A stretch of DNA of 64,000 bases from Rhyzopertha dominica (GCA_025024175.1 QCXZ01000137.1:62770911-62834910), one strand, 5' to 3'. Positions 1-12,554 are shown, numbered from the stretch's first letter. The notes: generated by a model from the letters alone, not told the origin. Numbers and translations are program-made.

Positions 1-1139
1 ATTTTCTTGCCAAATTAAGGACAAAAAATAGTTTCTTAACAATCGAAGTTGTGAAGCAAATTGGATAGTACAGACTAAGTGAAGTGATACGGGAGTAGTT
101 TTTTCTTCTGTATGTTTTATGGGCCGACGAGTAAAATTTATCAATTTCGAAATGTAAAATAGTAAGTGCCATCATTACTGGTCAAGAGAAATTATTTTGT
201 TAGCACATCCAAATACAGTTTTAACGTTTAGTGTGATTTAATCGGTTCAATAATTGTTGACATGCTCTTTTATGAGGATACCTTGAATAGTATATTCTTA
301 TTTAAACAATACTAAAATTATATAAACATCGAAAACGCAAGTTCGAAAAAATAAGTCAAACATTTATTGAGTTTGTAAGGCAGTTGTATATTTAGTAGTT
401 TTTGCTTTATTTTTTTTAATATTAGACAGGAAAGTTTGAAACCTTGAAATCGTCATATTGGAAACGAAAACCTAACCTTTCGGTTGATTGTAAAGGCAAG
501 AAAACGATAGCAAAACGGTTCTTAGAGTTACCAATATTCTTAGTTAGGTTAGCTTTTAATAGTGTTTTTGCTAAGATTTATATATATTTCATAACATGAG
601 CGGCTACAGTTATTACAATGTAATGTAATGTAAAATACAGCGTGATGTAGTAAATTATAAAATTATATTACTATAGTAATGTTTACAGCCTCAGAACTTG
701 AAACTGATAAACTATACAAATGAGCATAGCAGAAAGACATTAATAAAGCAATAGAAACGAGAAAAGAAGCTACATTGTGTGCTATGTAGCTACGGTTTTT
801 GGTTGGTACACTTAATAAAGTACAGACCAGTAAACATTGCCATTGGTGTAGATGGGAGGAAATGCCTTTTTAGAGGAACTTATAGAATTCAAATTATAGG
901 TATACCATTTCGATATTTTTTCATTGGATACAAAGGGGCAACTAACAGAATAAACCCCTCGTTTCTTAAGGTTTTTGAGAAATCTTAGGTTCTCACCAAA
1001 AAAATGTTACAAAAGAAATTTTTATTTTCCTTTGACAAACAACATAGCTTTGGAAAAAGGTACAGCGCAAGCAGTATAATAGTTGAAAATATGAAGGATA
1101 CATATCACGTACTGAAGGATCGATATGAACTTAACTATA
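1..1139. other. AT-rich stretch, no gene recognised
   Basis: AT-rich sequence with many stops in all frames. A 69-codon reading frame at 779-988 has no recognisable domain and no supporting splice or start context, so I do not call it a gene. I see no inverted repeats or transposon motifs here. Confidence 0.5.
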
Positions 1140-1500
1140 TTATCTAGGGCGAACTGTAACTGTGTACTTTTTGTAGACTCCGAATGTACATTCAAAAGCC
1201 GTTATCTTTGCCCTGTCTAATTAATGCCCTCCGAAAATGTGGGCTGGCCCGTGCTTAAGACCCCGTACAAATTGTAAATTACACATGCCGTTAATTCGCG
1301 TGCTGACCTAGCGCTTTGTTAACGTTCATTGCGGCTATTAAACACTTTATATGTAAATAGAAATATTAGCCAGTGTATGGTGATGACAGAACGTATGAAT
1401 TTCATTATGGCTCGCTAATTACGCGTCCCGGGTGCAGTTTTTGCGTTATTATACTCTGAACTAGAAGCTCAGCCCCTATTAAATGCCGTACCTGAACGTT
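1140..1500. promoter_or_regulatory. GC-richer non-coding block, candidate regulatory element
   Basis: A block richer in G+C than its surroundings, with no usable open frame. It carries homeodomain-type cores: TCTAATTAATGCCC near 1,216 and CTCGCTAATTACGCG near 1,411. This composition and motif content is what conserved regulatory elements in insect gene deserts often look like. The call rests on appearance only. Confidence 0.27.
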
Positions 1501-2929
1501 AAATAATCTTCCTATATTTTTTCTTTCTTAGAACTGTTTTCGTCATAATTCAAACTGTACACTGTTCGCCCTGTAGGGTCGAAGGTTAGATAAAAAATAA
1601 AACCATTACACCCTGGCATTACTTATGATGCTATCTAAGCATTCACGACTACTTTACGACAATTGCTCTGAGTCGTCGCATTAGCCGCAATAAATTAAGT
1701 TTTCGCCATTAAATAAATAAATTTTATTCACTCACGCGAACACTTTATCAATTACACAAAACGTGGGTGATAAAACACCGCAGAGTTACGTCTTGTTGTA
1801 AATGGCTTCTCGCTACCGTTTTTACATAGTCGACACAGTATTTCTCATGCATATGATAAGGGAAATATTTTATTTTACGTTATGTTTCAAGTAACTTCTC
1901 GCCGATAGCTAGCTTATCGTGTTATACAATCAATTGGAACACGGAAAGGTTGTTGAGGGTTAATATAATTTAATTATATGAGGGTGATTATATTTGCTGG
2001 TAAATTTACAAATATCATAAACGTTTACATAGGCTGTAATCTTGCTGGCATCACCGAATTTGCGAAGTTCTTACATCAATATTATAGTTAATAAGCTATC
2101 GAAAAACTATAAGCACATTCACTCATCAGCCTTTTTCTAATGAATTCAGAATGTTTCACGACGAGTGCGCCTTTGAAACCACTCTGCTTATTCATAGTGC
2201 CAGCACAGGCAAATTAGTATTCCTTTTCAACAAGACTGCTTAAAATCAAAGTGTTCTAATCATATTTTGTTTAACAAGCAGTTTTAATTATATGGTGTTA
2301 CTTCGAATATATGCGTATTAAGTGTAACAATAACTCGTGGGAAGCGAAAATTGCCAACTATTTGGATTTATTTGGAAATTAGATAGTGGCCCAAACGTTG
2401 CTTTTGGTGCTGCCTTCGCTGATGATGAGCTGAGTGATATCTTGACCTTGTTGTACCTCAATATATTCTTGTATCGCCGATTCCTTGGCATTCGGAATTA
2501 AATTTTTTTAGCAAAATTTAAATCTGCCCTTAAAGCACCTTCTTTGAGATTGCTGGATTGTATAACCCAGTTACAAATACAATCAGCAAAAACTGGGTGA
2601 GCATTTAAAATTAATCCATACAGAATTACATATAAGTTTTGATAAGATTGGTTACTAACAAAATCTACAGTGCGGTACAAATTCTAGTTCGTAAACAATA
2701 TCTTATTCAACTTAAGAATTAAAAAAATATGTGTATTAACTAAATAGGAAATACAGTTAAACTTGCGACTTAGTCAACCCGCAACATGCATNTAAATTCA
2801 TAAATGCAAATTTTACATAANCTGGACAAANATTAAAGTTAGGGTTGNTAAGCCAACGGAATGCGCACTAAAAAGACGCCTGGATCGTGTTGCATCTATT
2901 GTTCTGGTGCAGACAACATAGCACACATC
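1501..2929. other. AT-rich stretch, no gene recognised
   Basis: No open frame with a recognisable domain. A few ambiguous bases (N) at 2,792-2,848 show weak assembly quality just before the Penelope-like relic. Nothing else supportable is seen. Confidence 0.5.
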
Positions 2930-3780
2930 TTTGTCATTTATTAAGTAAAGGTTTAAAATACAACAGAAAAAGCAGAATTTGAAATATTAGCCATCAATAC
3001 AGAATTAGCCTTAGACAAAAGAGAATGATACAACAAAAAACTGAAAACACGTGCAAAAATGTTATCAAACAAATACAAACACTCGATTAAATTAAATCAA
3101 TAAAAAAACATAAAACATGTATCTCTTATATGTATATATAACCTATTGTATAAATTTTAGGCAATACCATTGTCATTTTCGAAACAGTTGAGTACCAAAC
3201 TAAACCGAATAATCTAGGAAATACAAACACCTAGGCTAGTTTCATAAAGACACCACTAAGGTTTTAAAATCGTCAAAATACTTAATATCAAACGACGAAA
3301 AGTACAAAACATAAGAACAATGAGCCCAGGAGATCCAATTCTATGCAGCCTATCAAAAATTCACATAAATGAAATAGATACCCTTGAGACTAGTCGTTTA
3401 TTACATAAATAAGGCTCCATCGTATAAATTACGCAAATGCGAAAACAACCCTTTAGCATCAAATACATCAAATACAGCGTAAAAAATGCCGTAGGTTTCG
3501 CGAAGAAGGTAAAAAAATTGTCAATACCATATTAAGCTCTTCTTGTGCTTTTCTCAATTCCGCCCCCTAAATTGGCTTTTGGCAATAAAGACAAAAATAG
3601 GTGAACTATTAAATATTGTTCAAATATGCATAAATCAAATTAATTTTACCTATAATGGCATATTCTGCAAACAATATGATGGACTACTAGTAAGTTTACC
3701 TTTGTCTTCAGTCTTAGTCGAAACTTTCATCTCGAATTTTCAAGAAAAGCTCTTTGGTAGAAGATAGATAGATTTTCAGT
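2930..3780 (+). pseudogene. Penelope-like element reverse transcriptase, decayed fragment
   Basis: Relic of a Penelope-like retroelement (PLE) reverse transcriptase. Reading through frameshifts and stops, the plus strand shows the family's landmarks in the right order. The N-terminal LLSKGLKYN motif is at about 2,938-2,964. A degenerate version of the GLPKIHK motif (SLSKIHINEI) is near 3,347-3,376. VKNAVGFAKKVKKL follows near 3,480-3,520. The block YNGIFCKQYDG followed by PLSSVLVETFISNFQEK lies at 3,651-3,747, equivalent to the family's FNxxFYKQxDGxxMGSPLSPxLAxxFM region. The final stretch (3,543-3,767) is still open for 74 codons, but several stops and frame changes precede it. The catalytic YVDD box and the GIY-YIG endonuclease are not recognisable downstream, so the copy looks 3'-truncated. 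Family assignment is from remembered PLE motifs; no search was run. Confidence 0.72.
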
Positions 3781-4639
3781 TAGAGAAAAAAGGATGAAGT
3801 GCTTATTTTTTTTGGAATTATCGCTTTTTGCAGTTTGTAAAAAATCGAAGCAGTTGATGTCATAATTCCAGCATGCTATATCAATTACAAATTAGGCATA
3901 GCACCACTTAAAAAGGACAAGTTTGCAAAAAATAAGAACCATTACGGTTAGCTTTTAGCTTTTAACATTGTATGGTTTGGATGCTCTTTCAAAATAGCTG
4001 TTATGTCGAAACGATCGTTAGAGCTATCCGATAGGGCCTGTGAAGGAAAGCACATTAAAAAAATTAGCTTGTTTTTAAGCTATTGAATTAATTATATAAT
4101 AGCCTTTATAGAATCTTTCTCGCTTGCCAAGAATACAACCTTTATCAAGATCAACTAACACAAAAGTCAACAGCAGTAAACACAATTTGCATTTGGTTAG
4201 TAACATTAATAAAACTGTAAATCTATGTATATTGTGCAAATAAAACTTGATTTGAAAATACGATGCTATGGGTTTTGGGCAGTATTCATCACCAGTATGT
4301 CTGTTATATTCCTGCAGCCAGGCGCAGTAATCCACATCTCTCTGCTAATGGGATAACTTGCAGTTATTTCAGGGTAATTCTGTACCTGCTGGCTTCCCAT
4401 TTAAGGACGTTAATGGTTCTCGTGCTTTGTATTCTAAAATGAACTTTAGAGCGCTATAAATCTTTGACGTGTGAATGTTAATTCCCATCGTGAACACAGG
4501 TAATTAGCTTTCCACCGACCACTAGAAAAGTGATCACGTAATGCAGGCAATTAAACTAATAATAAAACAAACAGCCGTAACGTACGGTAAATTTAATAAC
4601 GAATCAACATCAGTTGCTTTCGAAACAGCACACCCTGTC
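3781..4639. other. AT-rich stretch, no gene recognised
   Basis: Downstream flank of the Penelope-like relic. An 86-codon minus-strand frame at 4,075-4,335 is hydrophobic in places but matches nothing I know and has no splice context. Nothing else is supportable. Confidence 0.4.
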
Positions 4640-4990
4640 ATGCAGTTCTTCTGGAGGGGTTTAGATTATCTCTTTGCAACGCATATGCTAGTTAGTATGT
4701 TAATGTATGCCAATTAAAGAGACACCCTTGTACTTTTTTTGCAGCTTTGAGTTACACAAATGGGAACTAATGTCCTCTGCCGCCGCGTTCTAATTAAGTT
4801 TGAACAAAATTCTGTATAATTAGAATACGACGGAAAAATAAGGGCCGAGGGTCCATGATATAAAGGCATGAAATTTTATTCAGCAAATGTTTAATTTGTG
4901 CATGCCCCGGAAAAAAGGGGGAATTTCAGCGGGCACATTTAAATGGGCGTTGCTGAATGTGCAGGACGAGTGGCTAAGTATATTTGAAGA
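4640..4990. promoter_or_regulatory. GC-richer non-coding block, candidate regulatory element
   Basis: Higher-complexity block between AT-rich flanks, without a usable reading frame. It includes GCCGCGTTCTAATTAAG near 4,781, a homeodomain-type core in a GC-rich setting, and a second TATAATTAGAATACG nearby. It resembles a conserved enhancer; this is inference from composition and motifs. Confidence 0.27.
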
Positions 4991-6589
4991 ATTCCTTCTG
5001 CATATAAATACAATTACATATATTTATTTCAGTGGTACAATTCATTCTTCAATTAAATAAATCTTCCATTGCTTCTTTTCGAAAAAGTTACGATAACAGC
5101 AAGTACTAGTTATTTTTACAAATATTTCTAGCCTAATCATGTATTCTGCGTTTTTTCAGCTTGTCCAGCTAATCTTTCTGTGGATTTCTTTTACTTTTTT
5201 TCTCACTAACAGAATTCAAGATACACGTTAATTTGACAGCCTCTTGTTGATATTTATTCTCCATATATACAAAGAGTTACAAGTTAGTAGGCCATTCCAC
5301 TAACTATGGATTCCTTTGATCAAAATGAGGGGACTTTTGTCGTGTTATTTTTCACATGGAAGCTTCGATTTCGATACACGATGTTTAAAAACTTGAATTT
5401 TGAAATTTTTTAAATTAATTTATACTTTTTTGGAACAAATAAATAATTGAAATTTGGCATGGATATTTTTGATGTACACAAATACCGCTTTTTTCTTAAT
5501 TTAATTTGTCCGTTTTCCGTAATCGGTGAATTAAGTTAAAAATTTTTTTTCATAGTATCAGCTGGGATATTTTTCAGCATATTCGCGTTGCCATAANACG
5601 AAAACNTTTTACGGGTTATGCATTAAAATATCGGTTTGATTATNAATTACCCATCAATAGTANTATATCCATCCTTTGAAACGCTCAAAATTTACTTTTA
5701 AAAATATATAAGCTAATATTACCCTGAAGTAAAAAGGTACCCGTTAGCTAATCATCGTAGAGGGCATGTGGTAATAAAACGCGTTACAAAACGAATAGAT
5801 GCCGAAATATGCCTAACTACCGACCTATTAACGTTAATAAAATATTTGGGCGCCATCGCCAGGTAGATGAACTAAATACCCCTAATATGTTGGAAAAGCT
5901 TCCTTAAACCAATTAAAAAGATGGCACTTACCTGCACCTACCACAGGTAGATAGAATATTGGCCAACAAAACCGCAATAAAAGGTAAGTATAGCAAATAA
6001 ATAAACTAGCCGTATGTAGAAAATACTACAATATCTATTTAAATTTAAATCATACATGAATTATTTGAATTCTGCAAGTTGCAAAATAATGTACATTAAA
6101 CGTAAGTATTTTCGTAAACCTAAAACAATGATTGAAATTTTATTATTTAATTTATAGAACCAATAAGTAAGATTTACACAATCAAAACTAATTTTTAATA
6201 ATAAAGAGAGCACTCGCAAATTATTTAGCGACGCAAACAACAAAAATAGTCTTATAAACCCAAAGAAAATTACAAAACGGGGATGCAGAAAAGCATGTAA
6301 GAAGAATCACGCGACGTCACGCGCAAGCGCAGATTCTTTGCGATAAAGCACAAATGTGAGTCTCAAATAACAACCGGAATTGCGAAGTGTCTTTACAAAA
6401 GTAAATGACAGCGAAATGTGTAAATGAAATATAGATATCTACCAATGTACAAAAATTAAACAAATAATTATGATTAATCTTGCAATTTTCTTAATTAAGA
6501 ACGCCAACTGTCTCTTTTTCAAACATCCAAAGTAAAGCAATCAATGATAGAATGTTCTAATGATTTAAGACGAACCGATATTCACTGGT
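4991..6589. other. AT-rich stretch with N bases, no gene recognised
   Basis: Strongly AT-rich. Single N bases occur between about 5,597 and 5,664. The part at 5,290-5,560 (long poly-T/A runs around short GC words) has the feel of an old interspersed repeat, but no terminal repeat or coding motif could be found to name it. Confidence 0.4.
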
Positions 6590-7080
6590 GTCTTTTTGAA
6601 GCGAGAATGACGTCCCACCTTTAACTGCCAAATTAAACAATGGTAAATATCTGACCTGCAGGATGAACCTTCCAGGTTTTGAGCGTCGGCACAAGAATGA
6701 GCTGTCCGGGAGGTAAGGGGATGATATTAAAGACCCTGGGTGGTGTTTCCAACTGCAATCGCAACCCAAAATCGATGAATACATACAAGGAATCCAGGCA
6801 AAAACTCGCAGAAACCCTTAAAATGTAGAACTAATTTAAGTATGTGAAACTGGCAAAAATGTTATATGCTCACCTCCCTGAGGGCTTCGTTTATATACCT
6901 ACAATCAATTAAGCAAAGCACGTTAGCACGTGCGGAACTGGTTCTCCCTCGAAATCCCAAGAGGGGGTTATGAATTTCCAAAATACAATCGTGCCCAAAT
7001 TCACGACAAACCAACAACCAATTAAAGTAACCACAGTTATTTTGTGGAAAAATAAATCCCTTTACGGATGACAATTAAAT
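6590..7080. other. GC-richer block with a possible micro-exon
   Basis: This block has better sequence complexity than its flanks. On the plus strand a good 3' splice site (ATATCTGACCTGCAG ending at 6,661) is followed 51 nt later by a good 5' splice site (GGGAG|GTAAGG, exon end 6,712). The interval 6,662-6,712 contains an ATG with an open frame of about 17 codons. On the minus strand a GTGAGC donor also occurs near 6,870. These sites could be chance, and the block could instead be regulatory DNA. Confidence 0.22.
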
Positions 7081-8399
7081 ATCACATTCAACTTTCCACG
7101 ACATTCGAGATCCAAGATGCCAGTTAATGAACTACTTTTTGCCAAGTCCACTTGAAAAACACGCAAAGATAATGCTCGAAGCTACCGCTGGCCCAACCAG
7201 TTTTCTTCATTCATACAGAATATATTAATTCGATTTACCTACAGGTGACCTACGCTGTCCAGACCATCAAAATAATGAAATAAAGATTGAAACCACGAAA
7301 AATTTTTGACACCTTTCTGTAAATGACAATAATCCTTCTATATTGGCTATTATTTATAATTGATTCTTGCCAGCTTAAACTCAGTTTATTAATTTGACAT
7401 CCAAAACCCAGCTTATATTTTGTTGAATTTGCTCGGTTAATTTCATGGCTAACTATGAAATTCAGTGTTTCTCGGTATTAGTTAATCGCACTTAGCGCAA
7501 TACGAAAATAGGTAGTAACACTTTGTTACCGACGCCTCAAATCGAAACCTTGTAAAACAGACAAAATAACAATGAACGAATGTTTTTATTGTAAAAAGTA
7601 ACTCTAGAAGATTACACGTACGGATAAAAAAATAAGGACGGGGTTGGAGTACCAAACCTCGCGTTTTCTATCTTCGGTACCGAATTTTCAGCTGAAGTTG
7701 TCTTTATATGAAAAGTATCCGTGCCAAATTTCAATGAATTTGTTCAAAAAACGTGGAAGTTAGTTTAGTTTAGAACTTTGATACTGTACACATATAATAT
7801 ATCGAAAACGAAGCTTTCACATGAAAAATGGTATAACAAAAATTCTCTTACTTTGACCCAAATGGTTAACAGGATACCCCACAAACCCAATCAGAACGTT
7901 AAAACTCTTTTTATGTATTAACTCCATGTTCAATACGAAATTGTGTTCATATAAATAACGCTGCTCGACATTATTAATTAAATTATTAATTCGATGAACT
8001 GTGTATTTTGCAAACCGCTGACGTTTCACATTCCTTTCCGCATCAGCACGTTAAATACCCGATGAAGGGTACAGAGTTGCTTCGTAAAAGGGGAGGAGGT
8101 CAAAAGCTGCCATGCATATTTAATTCACCCGTCTGGTGGAGCTGCTCGTGTCACTTACTTCTGCTAATTAAAGTAGATACCTTGCTCTGGACTAATGGAT
8201 GATCCTGGTTCAAAGAGGCGTCCAGTCCTCTCGTGAACGTGATGATCCTGCAAAATCCCCTAAAGTCTAGCGAGCATGTTTAGCGCATGAGGAGAATCAA
8301 ACCCGGGATTCTTATACATAAAATAAAATATCGTAGATCGATAGCAAAGCTGTTAGTAGATGAGTAACAATGCTAGAAATTGAATTTAGGTCGCAAACG
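7081..8399. other. Mixed AT-rich sequence, no gene recognised
   Basis: No domain-bearing frame. Two 64-70-codon frames on opposite strands around 7,817-8,202 match nothing recognisable. A GGGTTTGATTC-like word on the minus strand near 8,300 resembles a tRNA T-arm (B box), but no tRNA fold could be built around it. Confidence 0.4.
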
Positions 8400-8770
8400 G
8401 TTGAACGTAGCTAATCATCACCCTCTTATTCGGAGCAGCATAATTCCAACGGACGTTTCGCTCATTAAAGCCTTGAGAGGGCATAAACTCTTTCTAATGT
8501 ACCGAGGCTGACTGCCCCAACATTCCGCCGGCTCACCTCCACCCTGACCTTTTTCTCCCGGAAAATTGCGGCCATAAATAAGTTAAATATATGTACTTGG
8601 CCCAGAGTTTCAGTTGATGTGGGTTCTGATTAATACGGAGCGGGAAGCGAGCCGGTGTGGCGGTTAATGCTACAGAACTATGCCAGTAAGCCTCCAGGAC
8701 ACTAAACTATGCCTGCATACCTGGAAGGCCTGATCGCTGTCGAAGTTGCATTCCCATTAAATGCTGAAGT
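8400..8770. promoter_or_regulatory. GC-richer non-coding block, candidate regulatory element
   Basis: Roughly 370 bp of high-complexity sequence without a usable frame. It contains GGCCATAAATAAG near 8,570, which resembles a posterior Hox/Cad-type ATAAA site, and CTGATTAATACGG near 8,626. It has the look of a conserved developmental enhancer; inference only. Confidence 0.27.
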
Positions 8771-9384
8771 TTTAGTTGCATAAAAACGCACATTCTATGC
8801 AGTTTTTTTTGCATCGCCAACTTTCTGAGCTATGTTTAGCTTAAAATGTGGTCATGGGGCTTTTTTGTAAAATACAATTTTAAAAAAGGCCAATTATGGC
8901 AGCATTGCTGCACGTTTGCCATAATGTTGCAATAATTGCCCCAGTTTACTTGTATTAATTAATCAATTAATATTAAATGATGTTTATGGAAATGCTTTCT
9001 AAACATTTGGGCTTTGAAAACTTCAAAACTCGAGATGTCATGAAGCATTTAATTATTATTTCACACAGTATTTCAGTTCATTGGGGATTTTACCAATGTT
9101 CTGCTAATAGATCAACTAAAGAAGGTTAGACACACGTAGGATCCAAAACAACGATAAATTGCACGACAAAACAATCTTTAATTCGATTTTTCTTTGGCTA
9201 TATATCATCGTTTACCGATTACTCGACCATTTGCATTTAAAGGCATGTGTCTTTAATATACAATTTAATAAAATTTTGAAAAAGTTGTATTACTTTTGAA
9301 ACTGAAAAGGGCTGAATTGTGTTCAGTCACCAAGGGGTGAGCTGGACCTGACATTTATTACAGGGTTATTCTATTTATACTACT

Positions 9385-9445
9385 ATGGCCGCGAGACAAA
9401 ACGAGATTTTGATATTCTCGATCTTGATCTCGAATATGATGTGCT
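9385..9445. repeat. CTCG-rich motif cluster (copy 1)
   Basis: A short run of CTCG/CGAG words, including GCGAGACAAAACGAGAT and CTCGATCTTGATCTCGAAT, set in AT-rich DNA. Similar clusters lie at 10,850-10,985 and 12,930-13,010. The three probably derive from one repeat family, since the latter two align to each other in opposite orientation. Confidence 0.4.
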
Positions 9446-10235
9446 TATGGCGAATGGTCAAAGCAAACACAATGTGAATCGATCAATTAAAATATCGAGT
9501 GTTGTTAATTGATTCGATTATGTACATATATTACACTAAAAATTACTAATCTTTACTTTTTAATATGAAACTGATTTATTTATAAAACACACAGAGACAG
9601 AACAGTTGCCTAAGTAACAAAAAATATTTCTGTAGGTGGAAGTTATTTCATTATATTTGTGCCGTACCTACAGCCTTTCACTGTTCTCTGACCTTCAGCA
9701 CCAGATTATCATAGCTGCCTTATCCGCCATATTGAAACTCACTGGTGATGCTAAGATGTGAACTTATGTAAATTTCCTTACTTTATTATGAACTAGAAAT
9801 AATTTGTGGATTTGTAAAGTAAGTCTATCAAGTAATTAATGTTCTTGAGATTTTTATCCGAGTCACGACTGTTACACAATTTAATAATTAATACCCAGTA
9901 TAATTTACAAGTTTTTATAACAAATTGTTCAATTCTGTCACATATGTGAATTATTACAATATAAACATTAATAAGATCACAACAAATGAAAATTCTTAAT
10001 ACCGTAAATTATAAATGTTTATTTACCAGTGACTATATGAAAATACAAATAATTTATACAAGTGTATTTAATTTCTCAGTCATTCATTTATAAGGTTAAA
10101 CTTAATTAAAAACGAACTTTCAAGGTCTTTGCACAGTATTGCACTTAGGTACCTACTTTTTACCGTGTATTTCAGCAGATTTCTGAATTGTATTAAGATA
10201 CAAATATATACCTGAACTTTGCTTTTTAGTGCTGC
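9446..10235. other. AT-rich stretch, no gene recognised
   Basis: Very AT-rich with dense stops in all frames. No coding motif and no terminal repeat structure seen. Confidence 0.5.
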
Positions 10236-10695
10236 CTAATTCGTATCGAATATATTTGTTGTTCGAATACAATAGAGCGAATATTCGTTAAACATTGTCC
10301 CGAATAATATTCGCTTCGAATAATCGTATTATTAGCTTAAATTCGGAAATGAAGAAACGATTATTCGTATTAGTTTTATTCGGAAACGATTAAACAAATA
10401 TTCGTATTCGTTTCATTCGGAGACGAATACGAATATTCGTTTCCGAATAAAATGAAACGAATATTTGTATTCGTTCTATTCGGAAACATATAAGCGAACA
10501 TTGGTATTGGTTTTATCCGGAATTTGGGGTTTGAAGCTTGCACAGGTATTCTGCATAGCTGCTTTCGTCTGAATATTCGTTCTCTAATAAAACGTGTAGG
10601 TACGCATATTCAATTTTCGCACAAAACGAATACGATTTTTCGATGCGAGAATAAACGAATATATTCGGTTTACTCCTTAGTCGAATAACGAATAC
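10236..10695. repeat. ATTCG/CGAAT-rich array
   Basis: About 27 copies of the pentamer ATTCG or its complement CGAAT by hand count in roughly 460 bp, in both orientations and often fused as CGAATATTCG. The core at about 10,390-10,495 folds back on itself: ACAAATATTCG...ATTCGG on one side is mirrored by CCGAATAAAATGAAACGAAT on the other. The spacing is irregular, so it is not a simple head-to-tail microsatellite. No coding frame is present. It may be a subterminal-repeat region of a transposon or an independently expanded palindromic motif. Confidence 0.65.
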
Positions 10696-10849
10696 AAGGA
10701 TTTAAAATTCTGACAGCACAAATAAAAACAAAAGTTTATATGTATTATATCTGCACAATTCGTTATTCCCGTAGATATGAAATTATTGTGGAGACTACTT
10801 ACTACACACTGTTACATAAACCCTTAGATGTAAATCGATATACTTTTGG

Positions 10850-10985
10850 ATGAAAATCCATAAAAAATGCCAAAATCAAGATGCTCGACCTCGATTTAGA
10901 AGTTAGAGATATAAAAATGACCGTCTCAGTCTCGAATTTCCGGACGAGATCGCGACAAAACCGAAAAAGTTCTCGTCGTCGCACA
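10850..10985 (+). repeat. CTCG-rich motif cluster (copy 2)
   Basis: Contains AAAAATGACCGTCTCAGTCT followed by a stretch of TCGAATTT, GGACGAGATC and GACAAAACCG. The same order (AAAAAATGCCAGTCTC..., TCGAATTTCGAGACAAGACC) is read on the minus strand at 13,000-12,930, so this and that segment are diverged copies of one sequence in opposite orientation. Confidence 0.45.
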
Positions 10986-11476
10986 AAACTAAACTATACT
11001 AACTTTTGTAATATTATTAATGGACTTGTATAAGAAAATGACGAGCCACAAAAATGAAAAGTCTAGAAACTATATCTATTAAGGTTTAAAAATAAACTTT
11101 ACAGCAGAGGCTAGTCTTTATTTTTTTTGTTTTGTACCACTGAGCACAGAAATTTTATCAGTATTTATCGCTTCCTCCTTTTTACGATATTTTCTTCCCA
11201 GCCAAATATACGATCATTCTTTTCTTTGTAGTATGAATGCCCAAATTATATTATTCGTAAACATGAACTTGATATATATTCGAATTATCTGCAATAGAAT
11301 ACTGGGGTTTATGCAAATGAAGCATTACATGTATGTAAGAAATTGGTCTGGTATGGCCTTACTAACAAGACGGGCTGTAATTAGCACGAGAATTTAAGGC
11401 GGCGATGCTAAAACTTGGTGCACGAATATATAAAATAAACATAACCCTAAATGGATGTGTATTAGGCAGTTAGAAA

Positions 11477-11684
11477 CTAAGTCAACCTCGACGATTTGCG
11501 AAGTTTCCGCTTGCCTTTGGCCGCACTTGTGCCAAGTTTGGACGTTCTGCCTGCCGAGTAAACTTTTACACCTCCGGGAATACCCGCAAGTACAAAATCT
11601 TTCAAATATTCATCACCGAGGATGTACGTTCCACCTTGGCGGGGATCCGTGATCTCGCGGAAGAATGGCCGTGTAATTGTCTCC
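11477..11684 (-). CDS. Candidate terminal exon of an unidentified host gene
   Basis: A minus-strand frame of 68 codons plus stop, preceded by a possible acceptor (TTTTAG, exon beginning at 11,684 with one base of a split codon). Third codon positions are rich in G and C compared with the AT-rich surroundings, as expected of coding DNA. The predicted piece carries ITDPRQGGTYILGDEYLKDF followed by a glycine-rich stretch and ends in a basic tail (GKRKLRKSSRLT then stop). I recognise no domain. The entry phase (one leftover base) fits the exit phase (two bases) of the exon candidate at 56,096-56,232, which would restore an AGG arginine codon. That pairing is speculative because about 44 kb separates them. 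The polypyrimidine tract is weak. The block could instead be conserved non-coding DNA. Confidence 0.35.
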
Positions 11685-11689
11685 CTAAA

Positions 11690-12060
11690 ACTACAATGTG
11701 TAATTATAACTTCGTGAAATAAAAAATCGCGCGGCGAGTTCATTACTTTAAGACGAGTTTTTAATTTTAGAACCTTCGAAGTAGTACTTCATTAACGAAA
11801 TTTAACGCGCCGACTTCGTCTGCGGTGGCCATTGTTCGTCGCTCTGTGTATAGGAATTAATTAAAATGCGTAGAGGGAGCGATTTCGAGGGCAAATTTCG
11901 GAATTACCAACCAGGGCTTTACCCTGCCCTTTAGCGTTACGGCACAATAATTTAGTTATTACTATAATCACCTGCTTGATTATCAATTAGAACTGCGGGG
12001 ATGACTCAATTCAAAACCGATGGTGATTGTCCATATACGCTGTGAAATCTACGAGTATAT
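11690..12060. promoter_or_regulatory. GC-richer non-coding block, candidate regulatory element
   Basis: It continues the high-complexity island next to the exon candidate and has no good frame. Words such as GAATTAATTAAAATGCG and TTATCAATTAGAACTGCGG are homeodomain-type AT cores in a GC-rich setting. A promoter/enhancer role is inferred from appearance. Confidence 0.22.
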
Positions 12061-12554
12061 GTTTATGTTAATGCATTTTAATGAATAAAACAAAACACAA
12101 AAAAGCATGTAAATATTTGCAATAATTGTTCCTGAATTTTAAGAGTTTCTGTTATTAGGGTCACTGTTGACCTGATCGACGTGCACGATTGCCCCATTAT
12201 CAGTTTTCCGTCAGCCTAAACATTATGTCCATAAATGAATTTACAAAAAGGTAACTTAAGATTTAAAATGTGTCGCTTGAAACAGAAAAGTCTGCTATGT
12301 GACAAAGTTATTTTATAGAACCATATATGCATTTCATGTGTCTTTCGAACCCTTATTATCTAAGAAATTATGTCGTTTGGGATAAGCAAAACAAACAATA
12401 AAAATGGGTACAATAAAAAAATCGGTATTCATCACGTGCATAAAAATAAAGTTCACAAATAAAACAAAATACGTCATCAAGTGACTATTGTCTCTACATT
12501 TCATGAATTAACAAGTTTTAGAATTAGCAGAAAAATATTTTTCACGCCAAAATG

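Noticed and set aside
5290..5560. Repeat-like texture with poly-T/A runs
   Set aside because: No termini, no second copy in the window and no coding motif, so it cannot be called an element.
6662..6712. 51-nt micro-exon with good splice sites (plus strand)
   Set aside because: Too short to judge; splice-site pairs at this spacing are expected by chance in 64 kb. Mentioned within the surrounding block but not called as a gene.
8285..8310. tRNA T-arm-like word (GGGTTTGATTC, minus strand)
   Set aside because: No acceptor, D or anticodon stem could be paired around it; a B-box word alone is not a tRNA gene.
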